Source: Confluentibacter sediminis (GTDB taxonomy: Bacteria > Bacteroidota > Bacteroidia > Flavobacteriales > Flavobacteriaceae). Taken from it: a stretch of DNA of 64,000 nucleotides. The translations under genes were made by a program, and so were the position numbers. Location: positions 1-64,000 of the forward strand of contig NZ_QKPO01000008.1 in the NCBI RefSeq assembly GCF_003258355.1, read 5' to 3'. Position 1 is the first letter of the stretch. Every line of letters begins with the position of its first letter. Below, in pieces: positions 27,080 to 35,346 of this stretch. Below the pieces are notes generated by a model that had not been told where the DNA came from, ran no database searches, and saw only the letters and a list, made by a program, of their open reading frames with translations.

Positions 27080-28102
27080 ATGGCAAAAATTAAATTAGAA
27101 TACCTTTGGTTAGATGGTTATTTTCCAACTCAAAATTTGAGAAGTAAAACTAAGGTAGAGGAACATGAAAACTTTAAAGGCACATTAGAAGAAATAGGAA
27201 ATTGGTCTTTTGATGGTTCATCAACGAGACAAGCAGACGGTGGGTCTTCCGACTGTGTTTTAGTTCCTGTTGCGATTTACCCAGATCCTGAACGTGTTAA
27301 TGGTTGGTTGGTAATGACAGAGGTTTACAATGCTGATGGAACGCCTCATGTTTCTAATGGTAGAGCTACTATTGATGATGAAGATGATGATTTCTGGTTT
27401 GGTTTTGAGCAAGAATATTTTATTATGGATACTGCCACTGGCTTACCATTAGGTTTCCCAATTAATGGATATCCAAAACCACAGGGTATGTACTACTGTT
27501 CTGTTGGTGGTTTAAATACACATGGTAGAGATTTAGTTGAAGAACATGCCGATTTATGTATTCAAGCAGGTTTAAATTTTGAAGGTATTAACCAAGAAGT
27601 TGCTTGTGGCCAATGGGAGTTCCAATTATTTGCAAAAGGCGCTAAATTAGCTGGAGACGAATTATGGGTTGCAAGATATTTATTAGATAGATTAACTGAG
27701 AAATATGGTTACTATATTGAGTACCATCCAAAACCACTTGGTAAAGATATGGATTGGAATGGTTCTGGTATGCATGCTAATTTCTCTAACTCCGTTTTAA
27801 GAACTTGTGGAGACAAAGAAGTTTATGCTAAAATATGTGAAGCTTTCCGTCCTGTTGTGGAAGAACACATAGCCGTGTATGGTGAGTTTAATGACCAACG
27901 TTTAACTGGTAAACATGAAACTGCATCGATCCATGATTTCTCTTGGGGAGTTTCAGATAGAGGTGCTTCAATCCGTATTCCTTTAATTGCCGTTAAAAAA
28001 GGTTATAAAGGTTGGCTAGAAGACAGACGTCCAGCTTCAAATGGTGATCCATACAAAATTGCTGCTAGAATTGTTAAAACCGTTAAATCTGCTAAGATTT
28101 AA
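27080..28102 (+). CDS. glnA: Glutamine synthetase, type II-like (beta-grasp)
   Basis: 340 residues from the ATG at 27080 (MAKIKLEYLWLDGY); the longer frame from 27047 lacks a plausible start. A short beta-grasp domain has NWSFDGSSTRQADGGSSDC near 46-64. The catalytic domain has FWFGFEQEYFIMD near 103-115 and GSGMHANFSNS near 227-237, with RIPL near 294. The size and motif spacing match the eukaryote-like GSII group rather than the 470-residue GSI. It would assimilate ammonia into glutamine. A strong bidirectional terminator follows. Confidence 0.9.
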   Translation: MAKIKLEYLWLDGYFPTQNLRSKTKVEEHENFKGTLEEIGNWSFDGSSTRQADGGSSDCVLVPVAIYPDPERVNGWLVMTEVYNADGTPHVSNGRATIDDEDDDFWFGFEQEYFIMDTATGLPLGFPINGYPKPQGMYYCSVGGLNTHGRDLVEEHADLCIQAGLNFEGINQEVACGQWEFQLFAKGAKLAGDELWVARYLLDRLTEKYGYYIEYHPKPLGKDMDWNGSGMHANFSNSVLRTCGDKEVYAKICEAFRPVVEEHIAVYGEFNDQRLTGKHETASIHDFSWGVSDRGASIRIPLIAVKKGYKGWLEDRRPASNGDPYKIAARIVKTVKSAKI

Positions 28103-28128
28103 TTAAAACATATAGATTTCATTCATAC

Positions 28129-28160
28129 AAATAAGGCTTACAGAAATGTAAGCCTTATTT
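28129..28160. terminator. Bidirectional terminator, glutamine synthetase / antiporter
   Basis: Perfect 13-bp stem AAATAAGGCTTAC (28129-28141) and GTAAGCCTTATTT (28148-28160), 6-nt loop, A and T tracts outside. It serves the two convergent genes. Confidence 0.85.
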
Positions 28161-28185
28161 GTTTTACTTATCTTTTTTTTTCGGA

Positions 28186-29121
28186 TTAAAATATTAGGTA
28201 CATAAAAACAGCATACCCTAAAACCAACAAAAAACCTTTAAGCTTATTTAGTTCAAATTTTTTGGGAAGCAATACCAGTGGCAATAGTATGACCGCAAAT
28301 CCAAGCATCCAAAAAATATCCCTTGAAAGAATGGACGGCTCAGTTACAGAAATAGGTTTTATAATGGCTGTCAGTCCTAAAACAGAACCAATATTAAAAA
28401 TATTAGAGCCAATTAAATTCCCTAAAGAAATAGCTTTCTCTTTTTTAGCCGCCGCAATAATGGATGCCGCCAATTCTGGCACACTCGTCCCAACAGCTAT
28501 TAAAGACACTCCTATAACGGCCTCGCTAACACCTATAGATAATGCAATATCCTTAGCGCCTTCTACCAACCATTCACTTCCAAAATACAACGAAATGGCC
28601 CCTATTAATAACCAAATAATTATTTTAAAATTTGAAACCACAGATAAGGTTTCATCAACCTCTTCAACAATATCATACTTTTTTGATTGTTTAATTAATA
28701 TGATTAAAAATAGAATAAGACCGATAAATAAAACAGTTCCTTCTATACTAGAAAGCGAATTGTCATTATATAGAAAGCAATATAATACTATAGAAAAAAC
28801 CATCATTACGGGCCAATTAAGCTTATAGAACGATGTATCAACAGCAATAGAACTTACTATGGCTGTAATGCCTAAAACCAATCCAATATTAGCGATATTA
28901 GAGCCTACCACATTATTAATTGCTATGGCAGGAGAACCAGACAATGCTGCTTGAAGACTCACTAACAATTCGGGAACAGACGTAGCAAATGATACAACCG
29001 TCATACCAATAACCATTTTTGAAATATTGAACTTGAATGATAACGCCACTGAAGACCTTACCAAAAACTCACCTCCTACTACTAATAGTACAAACCCTAG
29101 AATAACCAAAATAATACTCAT
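28186..29121 (-). CDS. Calcium/sodium antiporter (CaCA family, YrbG-like)
   Basis: 311 residues, ten membrane segments. The two inverted alpha-repeats of the CaCA family are visible: SFATSVPELLVSLQAALSG with NVVGSNIANIGLVLG near 45-85, and AVGTSVPELAASIIAAA with GNLIGSNIFNIGSVLG near 208-250. The two acidic residues in the SVPEL motifs bind Ca2+. It exchanges Ca2+ for Na+ or H+ across the inner membrane. Convergent to the glutamine synthetase gene. Confidence 0.93.
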   Translation of the reverse strand: MSIILVILGFVLLVVGGEFLVRSSVALSFKFNISKMVIGMTVVSFATSVPELLVSLQAALSGSPAIAINNVVGSNIANIGLVLGITAIVSSIAVDTSFYKLNWPVMMVFSIVLYCFLYNDNSLSSIEGTVLFIGLILFLIILIKQSKKYDIVEEVDETLSVVSNFKIIIWLLIGAISLYFGSEWLVEGAKDIALSIGVSEAVIGVSLIAVGTSVPELAASIIAAAKKEKAISLGNLIGSNIFNIGSVLGLTAIIKPISVTEPSILSRDIFWMLGFAVILLPLVLLPKKFELNKLKGFLLVLGYAVFMYLIF

Positions 29122-29209
29122 AACTATTTTTTTTTACGAAGATAGTGTTTCGTTACTTTTTATGTTAAATAAATCAGTAATTGTTAACACTCTTTTAAGT
29201 AGTAGTTTT

Positions 29210-29227
29210 AAAGTTTAGTTAAACTTT
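29210..29227. promoter_or_regulatory. Perfect palindrome upstream of the secreted protein gene
   Basis: AAAGTTTAGTTAAACTTT has 8-bp arms around a GT centre. It lies 57 bp before the secreted-protein start and 89 bp from the antiporter start. It could be an operator for the nearby BlaI-like repressor; this is inference. Confidence 0.4.
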
Positions 29228-29283
29228 TTTAATCAAATAATTTATATAATAATTTTATATAACAGTTTTAAAAATAAATAATT

Positions 29284-30129
29284 ATGAAATCTAAAAATGT
29301 ATTAAAAATAGGTACTGGCCTATTTATCATTGTGATTTTATGCCTCGTTTCTTTAAAAAGTTTTGCACATAAAAACACAAAAGCGGAGCCAACAAAACAA
29401 ATTAGCAAAGATGCTAATGTGATTGTCACTATCGACAAAAAAACCACTCAAGAAGAATTTAATGACATTAAAAACATGCTTAAAGAAAATGGTATAACGG
29501 CAACTTTTAGCAATATTAAGCGTAATGACATGGGAGAACTTACGGGTCTTAAAATTGTAATGAACGACAATAATAACAACCAAGAAGCAGCAAGCAACAT
29601 CTCTAGCTCATCTCCAATCGCTCAGATTACATTTGGAAAAAAAGATGGTTTGCTATTTATATCGCAAAGCAACACCGAACAAGGCGCGTTTGGTTTCTTT
29701 AATCAGCCAAATATGTTACCATTTGGTTCTGAAAATGATTCTATAGCAAGTCAATTCGGGAACTTTAATTTTGATGACTTTTTTAATAATGATGACAACA
29801 ACAGCTTTTTCTTTGACGGAAAGCCTATGGATATTGACCAAATAAGAGAGCAAATAAAAAAACAAATGGAGTCTAGCGGAATGAATTCCAATAGTTTTTC
29901 GTGGTTTTTTGATTCAGAAAATAATTCCCAAAACCATTACAGTTTTGTTGATAAGCCTTATTTGAACAAACTCATTATTATTGATGGTAAAGAATCTAAT
30001 TTTGAAAACTTAAATGATTTAGCAAAAGCAGACAAACTTAAAGCTGTAGATGATTTAAAACCTGAAACTGCTAAAAGTTTATATGGTGACAAAGCTAAAG
30101 ATGGCGCTATTATAGCGACCACAAAATAA
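29284..30129 (+). CDS. Secreted protein with plug-like C-terminus, related to the M56 sensor tail
   Basis: 281 residues with an N-terminal signal or membrane anchor (LKIGTGLFIIVILCLVSLKSFA). Residues about 45-95 (VIVTIDKKTTQEEFNDIKNM, ITATFSNIKRNDMGELTGLKI) match the extracellular segment of the M56 protein at 31574 (IIITKDFTDEDFKRVI, LTFTNIKRNDKNEI). The end, LIIIDGKESNFENLNDL...AKSLYGDKAKDGAIIATTK, resembles the plug-like tails of M56 and TonB-receptor proteins. The middle is rich in Asn, Asp and Phe. It is probably periplasmic; function unknown. Terminated by a hairpin at 30160, so it is a separate unit from the protease operon. Confidence 0.75.
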   Translation: MKSKNVLKIGTGLFIIVILCLVSLKSFAHKNTKAEPTKQISKDANVIVTIDKKTTQEEFNDIKNMLKENGITATFSNIKRNDMGELTGLKIVMNDNNNNQEAASNISSSSPIAQITFGKKDGLLFISQSNTEQGAFGFFNQPNMLPFGSENDSIASQFGNFNFDDFFNNDDNNSFFFDGKPMDIDQIREQIKKQMESSGMNSNSFSWFFDSENNSQNHYSFVDKPYLNKLIIIDGKESNFENLNDLAKADKLKAVDDLKPETAKSLYGDKAKDGAIIATTK

Positions 30130-30159
30130 CAATACCATAAACCTTCCAAAACAAATTGA

Positions 30160-30182
30160 GGCACTTAACAGTGCCTTTTTTA
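30160..30182 (+). terminator. Intrinsic terminator after the secreted protein gene
   Basis: GGCACT (30160-30165) / AGTGCC (30170-30175), then six T residues. Confidence 0.75.
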
Positions 30183-30192
30183 TTGCATTAAA

Positions 30193-30250
30193 AACTAAAT
30201 ATTTCGTTAAATAACGATATATTTAGTTGTATAACTACAAAAATAGTTAT
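30193..30250. promoter_or_regulatory. Two inverted repeats upstream of the S1 protease-BlaI-M56 operon
   Basis: The first is 36 bp: 17-bp arms at 30193-30209 and 30212-30228 (left arm AACTAAATATTTCGTTA), one mismatch, 2-nt centre. The second at 30231-30250 has arms ATAACTA and TAGTTAT around CAAAAA. Both carry AACTA/TAGTT half sites. They end 26 bp before the protease start. BlaI/MecI repressors bind such dyads in front of their own operon, so these are good operator candidates. Confidence 0.55.
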
Positions 30251-30275
30251 ATGTTTACTGAAAATTAAATATAAA

Positions 30276-31193
30276 ATGTATTCACTATCAAGAAAAATTT
30301 ATGCTTTTTTTACAATTTTTATAGGTTTATTATTTTTTACATCTGGAATAATGCGACATGATGTTAACGAAGCGGAATACTTAAAATTAGGCAGCCTAAA
30401 ACAATTTGAGTCTGTTGGAGAGGTTATTAAAGATAGTACTAATAAAACAGAAGGATCATGTGTTCTTATAGACAAAAAATTTGTGCTCTCGGCGGCTCAT
30501 GTTTTTGCAGAATTTGAAACAACTCCAGATACAATTAAAATGAACGGTCAAAAAATAGTAGTCAATCTACCTTCAAAAGCTAAACTTGCCGACATTTCAA
30601 AATTCTATTTAAATTTTAACAACCAAAAATATAAGATTAAATCTGTCGTTCTTCATCCAAATTATTCTGAAAACTTTAAAAACGGAGGATATGACATTGC
30701 ACTTATACAACTTAAAGAAGAAATCAAAAATGTTATCCCAGCAACTCTCAATAAATCCTTAAACGAATTAAACGAAAATGTTGTTGGTGTTGGATATGGT
30801 ATGTCTGGTGTTGCAAATAAGCCTAACGAATTATCTCTACAGCATAAAAAAATTGGGGGAGAAAATGTTATTGACAGTATTGGTGGATTAAAAATAAAAA
30901 ACCTTCACACCATATTATATTGTGATTTTGATAGTTCAGAAGATCCTTCTTTAAACCTTATGGGTAGTGCTTTACCTAGACCTTTGGAATACTTGCCTGT
31001 TGCTGGCGATAGCGGAGGTGGTCTTTTTAGACAAGATGGAAATTCATGGAATCTAATTGGAATAGTTCACGGAGGTAAAATAGATTTAAATCACCTTAAA
31101 AAAAATGGATATTATGGTACTCTTATGGGTTGGACTAGGGTTTCTGTTTTTAATGATTGGATAACCAAAACTATGGATGAAAAAAGAAAATAA
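30276..31193 (+). CDS. Trypsin-like serine protease (S1 family), membrane-anchored or exported
   Basis: 305 residues. The N-terminal hydrophobic stretch (about 10-25) is a signal or anchor. The catalytic triad is visible: His 75 in LSAAHVF, Asp 140 in YDIALIQL and Ser 246 in VAGDSGGG. The Asp is followed by a typical beta-barrel with the GIVHGG strand after the Ser. It probably acts in the periplasm. It is the first gene of an operon with a BlaI-type repressor (20 bp downstream) and an M56 metalloprotease sensor, so its expression is likely induced by the sensor's signal. Confidence 0.88.
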   Translation: MYSLSRKIYAFFTIFIGLLFFTSGIMRHDVNEAEYLKLGSLKQFESVGEVIKDSTNKTEGSCVLIDKKFVLSAAHVFAEFETTPDTIKMNGQKIVVNLPSKAKLADISKFYLNFNNQKYKIKSVVLHPNYSENFKNGGYDIALIQLKEEIKNVIPATLNKSLNELNENVVGVGYGMSGVANKPNELSLQHKKIGGENVIDSIGGLKIKNLHTILYCDFDSSEDPSLNLMGSALPRPLEYLPVAGDSGGGLFRQDGNSWNLIGIVHGGKIDLNHLKKNGYYGTLMGWTRVSVFNDWITKTMDEKRK

Positions 31194-31212
31194 AAATATA
31201 TTTATAATAAAT

Positions 31213-31572
31213 ATGGAAAAGCTAACAAACAAAGAAGAAGAAATCATGCACATTTTGTGGAAGCTTGAAAAAGGTTTTGTAAAAGACGTGATGGCAGAAA
31301 TAAAAAATGATAAACCACATTACAACACCTTATCAACCATTATAAGAAATCTAGAAGACAAAGGCTATGTATCTTATAAAGCTTACGGAAAAACGCATGA
31401 ATACTTCCCTATTGTTAGCAAAGAAACGTATAGAAAAGGCTTTATGAATACAGCCATTGACAATTACTTTAACAACTCCTATAAAAATATGGTCTCATTT
31501 TTTGCAAAAGAAGAAAAAATAAGTGTGGAGGAACTTAAGGAAATTATAGCATTAATAGAAAAACAAAAATAA
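31213..31572 (+). CDS. BlaI/MecI-type transcriptional repressor
   Basis: 119 residues from ATG 31213 (MEKLTNKEEEIMHILWKLEKG); an upstream in-frame ATG inside the protease gene is unlikely. A winged helix domain spans about 1-70, including KPHYNTLSTIIRNLEDKGYVSYK, the DNA-recognition helix and wing of the BlaI family. The C-terminal helical part dimerises. BlaI repressors are inactivated by cleavage after an M56 partner senses a signal. The partner starts one base after this stop. Confidence 0.9.
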   Translation: MEKLTNKEEEIMHILWKLEKGFVKDVMAEIKNDKPHYNTLSTIIRNLEDKGYVSYKAYGKTHEYFPIVSKETYRKGFMNTAIDNYFNNSYKNMVSFFAKEEKISVEELKEIIALIEKQK

Positions 31573-31573
31573 T

Positions 31574-33295
31574 ATGGAATATCTATTAAAAGTGAGTGCC
31601 GTTGTAGCGATTTTCTATCTAAGCTATAAACTGTTTTTGCAACGGGATACCTTTTTTGAATCAAACCGATGGTTTTTAATTCTTGGTCTGATATCTTCTT
31701 TAGTGATTCCATTTTTAGTAATTCCCATTTATATTGAATATACACCTGTTGATCTATCCAATTTCACTATTAACGAACAAATTTCAACAGAAATTACTGA
31801 GAAGGCTTTTAATATTTTAGATTATTTAGCAATTTTTTATGGTCTAGGTGTTGCCTTTTTTTCTGTCCGCTTTTCTATTCAGTTTATGTCGTTAGCAACA
31901 TTGATCTTCAAAAACAAAGGGCTTAAAAAAGAAAACTTTGTTTTTATTGAAACACAAACTAATATATTGCCTTTTTCATTTTTTAATTGGATAGTTTACA
32001 ATCCTGAAAAATTTAACCAAACTGAACTAGAACAAATCATCACACACGAAAAAGTACATGCCAAACAATACCATTCTCTAGATATTTTAATAATGCATTT
32101 AAGTTGTATTCTACTTTGGTTCAATCCGTTTATATGGTTTTACCATAAAGATTTGAAACAGAATTTAGAGTTTATTGCAGACAAAAAAACAATAAAAGAA
32201 TACAACTGCAAAAAAAGCTATCAATACACGTTGCTTAAAACAAGTATGCCATCTCATCAAATGGCTTTAAGTAACAATTTTTATAATTCATTAATCAAAA
32301 AACGAATCGTTATGTTACAAAAATCAAAATCAAAAAAAATCAATCAATTGAAGTATGCGCTGGTCATTCCTTTTGTGGCTCTATTTTTAATGGGTTTTAA
32401 TACGAAAGAAATTTATGTTGAAAAACAAAATCCTAGAAAATCAAACTTAATAGAAACATCAAAAAAAATAATTCCTGAAGATATCTATATCATTATTACA
32501 AAAGATTTTACCGATGAAGACTTCAAAAGAGTTATTGCTGAAGCACAAGAGCAAGGCATCAAACTTACTTTTACAAACATTAAGCGCAATGATAAAAACG
32601 AAATCATTTCTATTGACGCTGCCTTTACAAACGAGAATGGCTCAGGAACTTTTAACCTAAACGGAAAAGAACCCATAAAATCATTCGCTTACAGTCAAAA
32701 TGATGAAGGGTTTGGGTTTGGAACCGCATGGGAAACAAAATCTATTTTTGGAAAAACTACGGCCGATGTTACAGTAGTTGGATATGGAGACAAAACTGCT
32801 AGCACATCACAAATTATTTTGAAAGGCGTATCTAACGCAAATGGCACATCACCCTTAATTGTTATTGATGGAAAAGAAATACCAAACAAAAATTTAAATG
32901 AGGTCATTAAACAAGATGACATTTACTCCATAGATGTTCTAAAAAATGAAAATGCCAAAAGTTTATATGGTGAAAAAGGTAAAGACAGGGTTATAGTAAT
33001 TACCAGCAAAGAAAAAGCTAAAATTGAAGGAAAAACAATGAACAATGTGACAGTAGTTGGGTATGGTACTATGTCTGATTCAACTAAAACCATCAGAATT
33101 GGACATAAATTGGATGTTGGAAAAGATAAACACCCTTTAGTAATTGTTGATGGTAAAGAAATACCACAAGAAGATTTTGAAAAATTAAATCCAGACAAAA
33201 TAGAAACTATGACCATTTTAAAAGCTGAAACTGCAACAAAAAAATACGGTAAAAAAATTGAAAATAATGTTATTGAGATTACCACCAAAAAGTAA
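31574..33295 (+). CDS. M56-family (BlaR1-like) sensor metalloprotease with TonB-plug-like C-terminal repeats
   Basis: 573 residues. The membrane domain has TM segments near 3-20, 35-53, 83-105 and one near 262-277. The zinc protease motif HEKVH is at 158-162 with a following Glu (FIADKK region near 206). In place of a penicillin-binding sensor, residues about 300-345 carry a segment related to the secreted protein at 29284. After it come two copies of a plug-like module (TVVGYG...PLIVIDGKEIP...SLYGEKGKDRVIVIT near 395-487 and VTVVGYG...VIVDGKEIP...KKYG near 492-570). The plug-like modules resemble SusC-type TonB receptor plugs. It likely signals to the upstream BlaI. Confidence 0.88.
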   Translation: MEYLLKVSAVVAIFYLSYKLFLQRDTFFESNRWFLILGLISSLVIPFLVIPIYIEYTPVDLSNFTINEQISTEITEKAFNILDYLAIFYGLGVAFFSVRFSIQFMSLATLIFKNKGLKKENFVFIETQTNILPFSFFNWIVYNPEKFNQTELEQIITHEKVHAKQYHSLDILIMHLSCILLWFNPFIWFYHKDLKQNLEFIADKKTIKEYNCKKSYQYTLLKTSMPSHQMALSNNFYNSLIKKRIVMLQKSKSKKINQLKYALVIPFVALFLMGFNTKEIYVEKQNPRKSNLIETSKKIIPEDIYIIITKDFTDEDFKRVIAEAQEQGIKLTFTNIKRNDKNEIISIDAAFTNENGSGTFNLNGKEPIKSFAYSQNDEGFGFGTAWETKSIFGKTTADVTVVGYGDKTASTSQIILKGVSNANGTSPLIVIDGKEIPNKNLNEVIKQDDIYSIDVLKNENAKSLYGEKGKDRVIVITSKEKAKIEGKTMNNVTVVGYGTMSDSTKTIRIGHKLDVGKDKHPLVIVDGKEIPQEDFEKLNPDKIETMTILKAETATKKYGKKIENNVIEITTKK

Positions 33296-33318
33296 ATTGC
33301 AAGCTATTCTATAATTTT

Positions 33319-33346
33319 AAAGCACTCCCAAAAGGGGTGCTTTTTT
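33319..33346 (+). terminator. Intrinsic terminator of the protease-BlaI-M56 operon
   Basis: AAAGCACTCCC / GGGGTGCTTTTTT with one wobble pair, 4-nt loop. Confidence 0.8.
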
Positions 33347-33656
33347 ATTTTAAAAATAATCAAAACTTCAAAATAGCGGCTTTTTAAAGTATTTATTCCC
33401 TATAACTTTTAAAAACATCTCAAAAACCTCCTATAATTATTATAATTTATAACAATAAACATATTTATTAGTTAATAATTTAAACTTTAATGAAGTAATA
33501 TTAATTAAATATATTATAAATATGATTTTTTTAGTTACATATTTATAGTCAATTTCATAGATTTTAGTGAAAGTATTATAGCAAACATGGGCAAATATCT
33601 ATCTTCAATAAACAATTTATAATTGAAACTATTTACTAACTATAAAACCTAAAATT

Positions 33657-33710
33657 ATGATCACACTTGCCGAACTTGTAATTGAATTTATCATTTCAAT
33701 TATATTCTAA
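33657..33710 (+). CDS. Possible 17-residue hydrophobic peptide
   Basis: ATG 33657 to TAA 33708 reads MITLAELVIEFIISIIF, a single amphipathic to hydrophobic helix. It is followed at once by a strong hairpin. It could be a small membrane peptide or toxin, or chance. No antitoxin seen. Confidence 0.25.
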   Translation: MITLAELVIEFIISIIF

Positions 33711-33717
33711 AAAAAAC

Positions 33718-33747
33718 GTAAAACTTAGTCTAGAATAAGTTTTACTA
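33718..33747 (+). terminator. Hairpin after the 17-residue ORF
   Basis: Perfect 10-bp stem GTAAAACTTA / TAAGTTTTAC with an 8-nt loop, followed by TACTTTTG. Confidence 0.55.
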
Positions 33748-33753
33748 CTTTTG
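33746..33753 (+). promoter_or_regulatory. Possible -7 element for the 50-residue protein gene
   Basis: TACTTTTG, 23 nt before the ATG at 33776. Confidence 0.35.
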
Positions 33754-33775
33754 TCTTTTAAGAAGGATGTTAAAA

Positions 33776-33928
33776 ATGAAAAAGCAAGTATTCAAGATTT
33801 TAGCAAAAATCAATAAAATAGTTTTGCCCAGTTATTCTAAAAAACAATTAGATTTAGCTAAAGCCAGTAAACTACAAATGGCTATTATTGGGTGGAGATG
33901 GTTTATTACAAAAAATGCTTTAGATTAA
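33776..33928 (+). CDS. Small basic protein (50 residues)
   Basis: ATG 33776 to TAA 33926. Lys-rich, starting MKKQVFKILAKINKIVLPSY and ending with AIIGWRWFITKNALD. The KINKIVLPSYSKK...WRWFITKNALD pattern looks like a small conserved flavobacterial protein that I recall being labelled SsrA-binding protein in some genomes; I cannot verify that. It has its own -7 element. Likely cytoplasmic. Confidence 0.55.
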   Translation: MKKQVFKILAKINKIVLPSYSKKQLDLAKASKLQMAIIGWRWFITKNALD

Positions 33929-33974
33929 TCTGTAATTAAATCAAAATCTCTTGATTTTTTTCTAATTTTAAAAC

Positions 33975-34553
33975 ATGTATTCAGAGATTAATAAAAACAT
34001 ATCCAAATACGTTTCTTTTACTGAAGAAGAATTAAATATATTCCATTCTTTATTAGAAATAAAAACGGTTTCAAAAAAGGAATATCTTCTTCAAGAGGGC
34101 GATATTTGCGATTTTGAAGCGTTTGTTATTAATGGTTGTTTGATAAAATATTATATCAATGAAAAAGGTGCCGAAGTTATTGTTCAATTTGCCATTGAAG
34201 ATGGTTGGATAAGTGATATTGCTAGTTTTTCCAATGGTAAACCAAGTCATTTTTTTATTGAAACATTAGAAGATAGTGAGCTTTTTATACTAACACCATC
34301 TAAAAAAGAAGAATTACTTTCCAGAGTTCCTAAATTTGAGCGTGTTTTTAGAATACTTGTACAACGCCATCTTTCTGTAACGCAAGATCGCTTAGTAAAT
34401 ACCATTGCCAAAACTGCTCCAGAAAAATATCTTGATTTTTTAGAACATTACCCAACCATTCCACAAAGAGTTGCTCAACATTATATTGCATCTTATTTAG
34501 GTATTTCTGCCGAGTTTTTAAGCAAAGTAAGAACCAGATTGGCTAAATCTTAA
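33975..34553 (+). CDS. Crp/Fnr-family transcriptional regulator
   Basis: 192 residues. Effector domain about 20-125 with EYLLQEGDICDFEAFVINGCL, a typical beta-roll. C-terminal HTH about 145-190 (TIPQRVAQHYIASYLGISAEFLSKVRTRL). It precedes a detoxification operon (YceI, dioxygenase, esterase) on the same strand and may regulate it; the gap is 223 bp. The ligand is unknown, as the cAMP-binding residues are not obvious. Confidence 0.85.
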   Translation: MYSEINKNISKYVSFTEEELNIFHSLLEIKTVSKKEYLLQEGDICDFEAFVINGCLIKYYINEKGAEVIVQFAIEDGWISDIASFSNGKPSHFFIETLEDSELFILTPSKKEELLSRVPKFERVFRILVQRHLSVTQDRLVNTIAKTAPEKYLDFLEHYPTIPQRVAQHYIASYLGISAEFLSKVRTRLAKS

Positions 34554-34776
34554 TTGTAAATTTTTCTTTATAACAATTTCTGCCTTCTGTAAACATATAA
34601 AGTATGTCTTATTTATCCATGCTATTAATTTAATTTTTTTGCGGATTTTATTTTTCTTGTCCTAGTTCAATGCACAGGGTTTATATAAGCCGCAAATTTG
34701 TAATGTAATAATAAAGCATTTAAATAATGCTCAATTAAAATCACTTAAATAATAATTAAAATAAAACATTAAAATT

Positions 34777-35307
34777 ATGGCAACTACAAAATGGACAATC
34801 GATCCAACACATTCAGAAATTGGTTTTAAAGTAAAACACATGATGTTTACAAACGTTTCAGGAAAATTTCAAGAATTTGAAGCTACTGCTGAAACCGAAG
34901 AAGAATTATTTGAAAACGTAAATTTTGAATTTACAGCAAAAACAAGTTCTGTAAATACGGGAAATCCTGATAGAGATGCCCACTTAAACAGTGGAGATTT
35001 CTTTGACTCAGAAAATTATCCAGAAATAGCTTTTAAATCTACTTCTTATAAGAAAGTCTCAAACGGAGCATATGAATTAAAAGGCGACTTATCATTAAAA
35101 GGTGTTAGCAAGCCTGTTACTTTAAATATTGAATTTCACGGAACAGCATTAGACCCTTGGGGAAATAAAAAAGCAGGTTTCGGGATTACTGGAAAAATCA
35201 ATAGAAAAGATTGGGGACTTAACTGGAATTCTGCTCTTGAAGCTGGTGGCGTTTTGGTAGGAGAAGAAGTAAAACTAGTTATTGAATTACAATTTGTAAA
35301 ACAATAA
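34777..35307 (+). CDS. YceI-family protein
   Basis: 176 residues, with the YceI signature WTIDPTHSEIGFKVKHMMFTNVSGKF at 5-30, KTSSVNTGNPDRDAHLNS near 51-68 and the C-terminal GKINRKDWGLNWN near 138-151. YceI is a lipocalin-like barrel that binds isoprenoid quinones or related lipids. There is no signal peptide, unlike E. coli YceI, so it is probably cytoplasmic. Next genes (40 bp and 8 bp apart) are a ring-cleaving dioxygenase and an esterase, suggesting quinone handling. Confidence 0.9.
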   Translation: MATTKWTIDPTHSEIGFKVKHMMFTNVSGKFQEFEATAETEEELFENVNFEFTAKTSSVNTGNPDRDAHLNSGDFFDSENYPEIAFKSTSYKKVSNGAYELKGDLSLKGVSKPVTLNIEFHGTALDPWGNKKAGFGITGKINRKDWGLNWNSALEAGGVLVGEEVKLVIELQFVKQ

Positions 35308-35346
35308 ATTTTTGGTTCCCTTTCATAAATAAAAACCAAACACATC

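Larger units (their letters stand above)
33296..33974. other. Intergenic region with two very small ORFs
   Basis: Between the operon terminator and the Crp-like gene. It holds a 17-codon hydrophobic ORF (33657-33710), a hairpin (33718-33747), a -7 element (33746-33753) and a 50-codon ORF (33776-33928). 33350-33650 shows nothing I recognise. Confidence 0.5.
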
